DNA of 64,000 bases from Capitulum mitella (lineage: Eukaryota; Arthropoda; Thecostraca; Pollicipedomorpha; Pollicipedidae). Numbering within the stretch: position 1 is the stretch's first letter; every line of letters starts with the position of its first letter. Both the position numbers and the translations under genes were made by a program. The notes below the pieces were generated by a model. That model saw nothing but the letters and a program-made list of their open reading frames with translations, made no database searches and was not told the DNA's origin. Shown here one piece after another: positions 56,760 through 64,000 of this stretch. The DNA is taken from assembly GCA_030062745.1 (NCBI GenBank), contig CP099851.1:6387661-6451660 (forward strand), in the 5' to 3' direction.

Positions 56760-58800
56760 CCCGTGGTCTGAATGGGCGTTTAGAGGTCCCTGCTAGCTTG
56801 TAGGGGAATTCACAGCGTGTTTCAGGAGGGCCCCCTGTAGACCCATAAAGGACCCCTGCCAGCCTCTGAAGGGACCTCCTTTCGGTCTGGAAATAGGGCC
56901 CTGCCTCCAGAGGTCGACATGAGCCCTTAACAGACAGATAGAATGCCCCCTACAGATAGGCAGTGGCCCCCTGGCCAACAGGTGCCCCTAAACGATCGTT
57001 CAGGAGCCCCTGCTTTCCTGTACAGATGCCCCTGCCGACCTGTAACAGGCAACCGCCAGATCGCCAGGAATGTCGTTACAGGTGAGCATGGGCCCGTTTA
57101 CACTTCAGCGAGGTACCTTTACAAACTGACAGTAATTTTAACTACGTGGGGTCCCACTCATTACGAGGGCCAGGCGCGGATCCAAAGGGGGAGCAATTGG
57201 GGTGGCCGTTCCCTCCCCTGAGGCCTGAGAAGGGGCCCCTGTCAGACTGAAAAAAGGGCCCGAAGGGGCCCAGTATGAGCTTCACGGGGTCTCTATAAAA
57301 ACCTGACATGCTCTTGATACAGACAGAGAGGCCTCCTGGAAGGCTAGATGACCTCTGAGACGCACTGAGGGTCCCTGAAGCTCCCAAAGGGCCTCTGAGA
57401 CCACAACAGGGTCCCAGTACGGCAGACTATTCCCGAGACCGCCAGATGGCTCATAGGGCCCGTGAGACGGCCAAGATGAGGACTGAGTCCCTAGGAAACC
57501 CCTGTGAGTGAAAAGCTGAAGGTTCTTGATGTAGTCAGAGGGCCTCCGGGAGGGTTAATGAGACCCTGACACGGTAAGATGGCCCCTAAGATAGAAAGAA
57601 GAGTCCTTGAAACTCTTCGAGGGCCCCTGGGACTGCAAGGGGCCCCAACACGGCAAAGGGTCCATGAGACCGCTAGCATTGCCAGAGAGGCACTTGAGAC
57701 GGAAATAGCTTCAGATGGTGCCTGACACGGCATAAGGAGACCCTGACCAGCCAGAGGGGCCCACTGAACGGGGATTCGTCGCTAACCTACTCAGCCTCAA
57801 GAGGAGCCACAAATGGGCTACATTGGCATTTTTGAAACCTTTGGGGTTCTTGGTGCTGTCAGGGTTCCCCGGGAAGGCCAGGTGGTTTCTGGGACGGCAA
57901 GATGGGCCTGTGCACCGCAGATGACCCATGAGAACGCCAAAAAGGTCGCAGGACCCATGCGAGACAATGACGATAAGAGTGCCTCTGAAACGGTATTTGG
58001 GCTTTATGGGGGCGCTGGGCGGACAGAGGGTCCCCGAATGTAATAAGCGGGCTCCTGGCACGGGCAAGATCCCTCTGAGACTGCCAGCGAGGCCCATGAA
58101 GCGCCAACAAAACGGCTAGGGTTGTTACGGCTAGAGGGGTCCTAAAAGACTGCCAGATATACCTCATGTAACAGAGGAAGACCCCTGACACAGCCATAGG
58201 GACCACCGGACACGCTCAGAGGGTCTATGACACTGCACAGGGGCCCTGAAATTGCCAAAAGGTGTTTTGTAACTGCCAGAGGGCCCCTGAGATGGCAAAA
58301 ATGTTTTTCAGAGACGATAAGAGGGGTATCCAGGACCGCAGGGGGTCCACTGAGACTGCTAGAGAGGGGCCTTTGAGACTGCTGACTAAAAGTCTCTAGC
58401 AATAGGGGCCAATGAGACGACCAGAGGGGCCCCTGGAAATACTAGACCTTGAGACGTCCAGACTGCTCGTGAAACGGCCAAAGGACTTAGACGGTTGCAA
58501 GAGGCGCCCCTGTCACAGCAGAGAGAGCCTTACACAGGGCCCTTTTTAGTGCCTGAGGGGCTCCTTAGACGGCAAAAACGTCTCAGGGACAACAGGAAGA
58601 AATCCGAGATGGTTTAAGTGTCCCTGAAACTACTAGATGGTAAACTTCCAAAGGAGCGCCTGAGACGTCCCGCGGGACACGTGAATTTGTAAAAGGAACC
58701 TGAGACCACTAGAGGATCTTGGCACGGCAGACGCCCCGAGACCACCAAAAGTGCTCCTGTAACTGCAAGAGGGAACCTAAACTAAGCTGAACTAAACTGA
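56760..58800. repeat. 2-kb degenerate array of about 30-bp units
   Basis: The motif GGCCCCTGAGAC, often followed by GCCAGAGGG, recurs about every 30 bases over 2 kb with heavy divergence. It resembles the array at 1625-2060. At 58776-58826 it grades into a 5-bp AACTA repeat. No gene is supported inside. Confidence 0.75.
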
Positions 58801-58849
58801 ACTAAACTAAACTAAACTAACCTAAAGTAAAAAAAAATCCAGAAGCTAC

Positions 58850-59230
58850 GGGACTGGGGGGGACAGACGGGCTCCTGAACCAGATACAGACACAACATTT
58901 CAAATGAAGGGGGGGGGGACGGAGCCGCCTAGAATCTTGCCGTTTTTGTCATATTTCGGGCACTGTGTTCGGAAATAAAACGCAGAGTTTTCTCAAATAA
59001 GATGACGCGTTCGAATTTTTTGGTCACCTTATATCGTAAAAAGCAGAATTACATCATTTTCCATATCTGGGGGCAAAAAATGGGGGCCCCGCGCTGACCA
59101 TTTGCCTCCACCTCCGCCTTAGCGAAATCTTGGATCCGCCCTTGGCGAGGGCTCCCATTGGTTTCGAGGGTCCCCTTGATCCGATTTGCCCTCCCCCCTG
59201 GGCGGAATCCTGGCTACGCCCCTGATCCAT
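58850..59230. mobile_element. Probable DNA-transposon remnant right of the 30-bp array
   Basis: It contains a G-run near 58912, GGGGGCAAAAAATGGGGGCC, CCTCCGCCTTAGCGAAATCT and an end-like CCCTGGGCGGAATCCTGGCTACGCCCCTG. The layout is that of a MITE or decayed transposon end. No coding frame. Confidence 0.35.
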
Positions 59231-61500
59231 TATGTGAGGGATTTGGCGCAGGCATTGTCACGTTGTGTGTGTGGGGGACAGGCAAAGCTGCTTTGGCAAG
59301 TGCTTGGGATAATGATTTCGTTCTCGTATGATAGTCTGTAAGAGCTTTGTTACTAAGCGTCGAGTTATAATTTAATGTTGTGGGAGGAAACTGCCTTTCA
59401 ACCGTTTACAAATGCATTTCATAATAATGCTGAATTCGTGATGCAAATGCAAACATAATGACAAGCAGAAGTTTGCATCATTCTCCGTTTTGAAGATGGA
59501 TGCCCAAAGTCAAAGACCTGAAAAATGGCAATGGGTACAGACCTGAACAGAAAAATCAACGCATGTTGGAGAACACAAGTATGCACTAGCGCCGAAACCT
59601 GGAAAAAAGGTTTGCTTATTTAAAGAAGAACTGGGCGATAGCAAAAAGAACGAAGTTCAGTTGTTTTTCGGGATGGGGGAAGAAGGTAACCCAAATGAGG
59701 TCGGCTGTTGATCCGACAGAGCTTGCTGCCCCCCCCAGCCGAAAAAGCAATCCGCCGTCCCTGGGAAATACAACGTTTGTGTGGCAGTGTTTCTGTCAAC
59801 TGCAACGTCTTGAGACCACGAAGGGTTTACTCGACTGAAATCACTCCTGCGGCCTCTTCCTGTCATACCCACAGCCGTAACCTGAATCATGCAGGAAAGA
59901 CGTCGAGCGTTTTCAGGGCCGGAGGAGGGGGGTTTAAATCATTTTACTTTTTTGGTGTGCAACGACACAATGCTAAGTTGAGTTCCCCGCGAGCCCGCTG
60001 TATGATGGTGTCGTTAAATCAGTTTCAATAATGATCACTTAACATGCCTCCAGACAGCTACGTTGGATGGCTGTCCAGTGGCAGGACTAGGATTCGGCCG
60101 AGGACGCAGTAATTTTAGGTCCACTCGGAACAGTCGTTTCGTTGTCTTTCGCACCCCTTTGCGACACTTTTATGTTGCTTATTTATTTCTGATAATACAG
60201 TGTGATGGGTCTGGTGCCAAACCATCTTGACGAAGAAGGAAGAAGCCACCCGCTAACCTGAATCAGGGCTCCTCCTAAATAGATGAAACTCCGCGCAGGA
60301 AAGTCACTAAACCTTCTTTGTTCTTTAATGTGTCCTGATCAACTTTGTTTTTGCACTTAAGATATTTCACTTTGTCAGCACTTATCGCTTACGTCCATTT
60401 GTACCCAAAATGCTCTGTTTCATCCAGGCACGTGTTTTCCCAACTTTTATCACATTTTAAGTGCACACGGAACTGGACTGGAAAGAGGCTTACCGACTCT
60501 TTTTCATCTACAGTTTTGATTAGTCATGCCGCCAACTACGTCATCACAAGAACACGCGTCAGCTGCCAATGTAGTGAGTCAGAAATACGGCAACAATCCG
60601 ACAGCTGTATATTGCCACGTCAGTGTTAGCTTACGTTTGGTTTATACCCGCAGCTATTCCTGGCGCCCGCGCCGGTACTTGAACGATTAGCTGCGACGTC
60701 ATTGGACTGGTGTGACGTCAAAGGGATAAGGGACGTCATTGCCTTCAGCAACGCTAGAAAATAGTCGAAGGCAACTGAACCTTTGAGTAGACCGATGAGG
60801 CAATGTCGAAATTTCATGGCCTGTTAGTAAGAACGCGGATAAAAATTTCTAGTATTTGCTAACGACAGTTTATCTACTCCTCTTACGACTTCCAAACATT
60901 TAGCATTTGTCCCTTATATGAGCATTTGTCACACCTACACCACTTCTTCCTAAGCCTAAAAGAGCCTTACGACAAATAAACTGGGAAGCAAGATGATACT
61001 GTCCTATGAGCAACTTGGTTTGACTTGGCATTTTTTACCTGAGAACTATTCTACACTTCGACAACAGACCATAATAGCCACCACATGGCAGAGTCGTAAT
61101 AAAAGCCTTGGTCATGGTCTTGGCACACTTTTGGCATGGTTGCAGTTATTCGAATAAATAAGTAGTGGAGTTAACAAGAGTTGCTCACGACAATAACAAA
61201 AACGTAATACCTATGACGACCTTGACCTCTGCCAGTATTCATCATTTCGCAAAATCTGACAGAGGGGAGGGGGGTACGACCTCAGTCATTTCCACATATG
61301 GCGTGACAGAACAACAAAATGAAAAACGTTTCTTGTCCCATTTCGTCCTTTTCAGTAACAGCGTGATTTTACAGATGGCATCCGAGAAAGCCATATCAGT
61401 GGATGCTGGTTTCCACTGGACCTTATGTTACGCACCCTGCATGGCGTTTCTGAGCAGCCCCGGAACGGCTAGTGACGATGAACCGGGACTGAAATTATTA
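59231..61500. other. Stretch without a supported gene
   Basis: Near 60695-60755 there are three ACGTCA motifs and one ATTGG within about 60 bp, a possible small promoter. No adjacent exon is recognisable. The remaining sequence is unremarkable. Confidence 0.4.
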
Positions 61501-61953
61501 CAGCAGACCCGCGTTTTTCGCGGCTTCGCCGTTCGCGGGTTCTCGTATTCGCGGGTTTCGTTTCGTTTTGTTTGTTTTTGTCCTAGGAGGATATGATCAG
61601 TATTTTTCGCAGCGGACGATGTTCCTAGCGGTTTATAGTGCTTTTATTAAATGTTTCCAGTTAAAAATGCTTTTCTATGTGTTATGCTGTGCAATTACTA
61701 TAGGTATGTGCTGTGCAGTACGGAACTACACATTATACGGTACGAATAAAACTCACGCTGATTTCTTTGTACGTATCGGTGCAAATTTTCCATGACTGTA
61801 TTGAAGCAAAACTGTGCCTCAAGTCACATTTACTGGTTTCGTAAGGGGTCTGTGCTCTGTGCGTAATGGGAATAACTTTGACAGTAAAAATTGTGATTGG
61901 GCGGGGGTAGTTTAAGTCTGTTCGCGGATTCGCTTTATTCGCGGGGATCACTG
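61501..61953. mobile_element. pogo/Tigger-like MITE, about 453 bp
   Basis: After a TA at 61499-61500 the element starts CAGCAGACCCGCGTTTTTCG. The right end reads inward as CAGTGATCCCCGCGAATAAA. Imperfect CAGYRRWCCCCGCG-type inverted ends with CG-rich subterminal TTCGCGG motifs are typical of pogo/Tigger-class Tc1-mariner derivatives. The right TA is mutated (CA). No transposase is present. Confidence 0.5.
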
Positions 61954-62974
61954 CATAATGCCCGAGAACAGCGGGTGTTCACTACATTACCATGCAATTA
62001 TACGCTTCCGATTATAGCCCGTAGCATAAATCCTAGCATAACATAATCTCTCGAAGGTCAATGAAAAGTGCAAAGGTCTGTATCCTGAATCACAGTTACT
62101 CTGAGATAGTATAGTCTTATGTAATGACCTCAGTACAGAGGACAATGACACCATGGGTGGCACCCATAGATAAGATTTAGCCAGCCAAGTGCTGCAAAAC
62201 GCTTAGTCCTCTTTTTACATTTCGCTTGAAATCCATGCGGGGGCGATTCTCCCCCCCCCCTCTCCCCAAAGAATGTACAGATCTTCGCCGAAACGGGAAT
62301 GAACTAGTTTTCCATACATGCGAAAGAAGCAAAAACGTGAATGAAGCCTCCAGACAGCAAAAAAGGGGGCAAACGGCCCATTTTTGTTTTCTGGCATATG
62401 ACGCTGCAAGCACTTACTTTAACTTCTATATCAATTTCTTGGCCTTTAGTTAGTCTCAAGAAATTTCGGTAAACAATTGTTAGAGCAGTGATATACTCTG
62501 TAGGGTCTGAACGTATGAGAGGGGAGGACAGTTTGGGTTATTTATGTACAAACGTTTGGGTTATTTTGCACTCAGTTTTTCCCGATTGGTAAGGCTAATT
62601 TCGATGCCTCCACGTGAGGCGATGGTTATGTAATGGAAACATCACTGGCGGGTCCAGGAAACTAAAATAAGTGATAACTCGAACCTGCTGAAGGTGCAAA
62701 AGGTGTATTGATTAAAATAAGCCACAGTTTTTGTTTTCTTGCCTTCTTACCTTCCAAGAAAACGCATGTCAGTGCGTGCATGCCTTGACAATGCGTGTAC
62801 ATGATCTATATGCATGTTTCATAAATGTCATTACTGAGTTGAAATAAGTCACTAATAGGTAGAAATCAGTGATGTAAATCAATGGTATGCGTGAATCAAA
62901 GTCTGAGCCTCCCAATTTCCTGTACTGGGCCCCGCTCTTCATCTGTATCTGTGTTCCCATTACAACGCTGCACC
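61954..62974. other. Stretch without a supported gene
   Basis: A G-run/C-run pair at about 62239-62269 resembles the MITE hairpins, but no element boundary is clear. No exon or RNA gene seen. Confidence 0.4.
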
Positions 62975-62978
62975 TTAA

Positions 62979-64000
62979 CCCTATTCCCGGAGGGTTAGAC
63001 GGTATGGTCGATTCCCGGCAGGGGGGGCGGATTCGGCCCCCCCTGAGATCTCGAGAACTACTTGTCCGATTTCATCGCAACAAACGACAATCGATTTGCC
63101 GTCACGTGAACTATATTTTTATAAAAAGAAACTCTCAAAATTGTGAAATTTGTGGATACAGGGGGGCAAAAATGTCAAAATGGGGGGTACTTTTCGACCT
63201 CTTATAACTCCGTCGTTTATGGACCGATTTCGATGAAACTGGCATGAATCGAGAGATTATAGATAGGGCTTTTACCATGGGTTCACAAATTTGAAATTTT
63301 GAGAAAATTCATGGGCGTTCACAGGGTTTCAGAAATAGGATTAGTTTTCTAACAACTGAATGAACAAAATAGGCAAACACCCTTTTTTGGCTTCTGCTAG
63401 TCATGTCATACTAAAGAAGTACAAGTCGCATTACAATGTTTCTATAATGTTGGCATAGGCGGTGCCAGGGACATGAAAAAGGGGGAACTGTCACGGTCAC
63501 ACGTTTCTCAGATCAACTTGTGACCTTTGACCTTAAATGACCTCCAGTGACCTTGAGGTCACTTGGAATGATCTCGTGTGCATTTAGTATTATCTGTAAA
63601 CGTTTTAAATCATTTGAATTCACTCTTTTTCAAAAATTTCATTTTATGGCTATTGCGATATCGGGTACGCGCAGTGACATTTTAGGTCATAGCTCCGTGA
63701 CCCGACCTGATATCAGACTGAAACTTGGTACACAGGTAGAGGGCACCCTTCTACGTCATATGTATTCCGGGTTTGGCATTTGAAAAAATAGCGCCGAAAT
63801 TACAGCGAAAAAACAAATTTTGACTTTTTATCTTGACCAGACCTTGTAAAATGACCTCAGATAAACAAAATTACATCTGCACATTGCCCAACTATTTAGC
63901 TATACATCCATGTAAAGTTTTAAGTTCTAGCTTTAAAATTCTGTTTTGGCAGACATTTTCATTTTACCCTCAACATGGCCAAAAATGGAATGAGGTGCCT
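62979..64000 (+). mobile_element. TTAA-type (piggyBac-like) MITE, runs off the window
   Basis: TTAA at 62975-62978 is followed by CCCTATTCCCGGAGGG and the G-run/C-run hairpin. The body is colinear with the minus-strand copy at 4364-5562, including GAACTACTTGTCCGATTTCA and the GAGGTGCC motif at the very end of the window. About 170 bases of right end are missing. It is the best reference copy for the family here. Confidence 0.85.

Overview
This is eukaryotic nuclear DNA: two genes with many short GC-rich exons and canonical GT/AG introns, two nuclear-type tRNA genes, non-autonomous DNA transposons, and many micro- and minisatellites. The annexin and the chromodomain protein point to an invertebrate. 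An arthropod, perhaps a crustacean, is my guess from gene style only. A scaffold gap of exactly 500 N lies at 13733-14232.

Layout. 1-13732 holds no gene I can support. It carries transposon remnants, notably a piggyBac-like MITE (TTAA target duplication) inserted head-to-head into an older copy of the same family (3974-6191). 14233 to about 19970 is an abrupt AT-rich block almost without CpG and with no recognisable gene. 22493-42827 (+) is an 18-exon gene for a nuclear protein of about 1156 aa. It has an N-terminal pipsqueak/CENP-B-like helix-turn-helix region, a chromodomain with an intact aromatic cage, AT-hooks, a long charged helix and acidic/Pro-rich tails. Two tRNA-Glu(CTC) genes lie antisense in its introns. 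45353-56062 (-) is a convergent annexin gene of 8 coding exons and about 316 aa, whose likely CpG-rich promoter with two CRE sites lies near 56.0-56.5 kb. 56.5-64 kb is repeat-rich: a 2-kb degenerate array of about 30-bp units, a pogo/Tigger-like MITE, and another copy of the TTAA MITE running off the window end.

The most unusual theme is the relation between introns and minisatellites. Most introns of both genes that carry an array have it right at a splice site. In two cases the repeat unit includes the splice acceptor and the start of the next exon, giving decoy acceptors upstream of exon 17 of the chromodomain gene and exon 2 of the annexin gene. Two coding exons also carry apparent single-base insertions (31370 and 53110), and a third phase conflict lies near 30850-30990. 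The otherwise perfect phase bookkeeping makes consensus errors in GC-rich sequence the simplest explanation.
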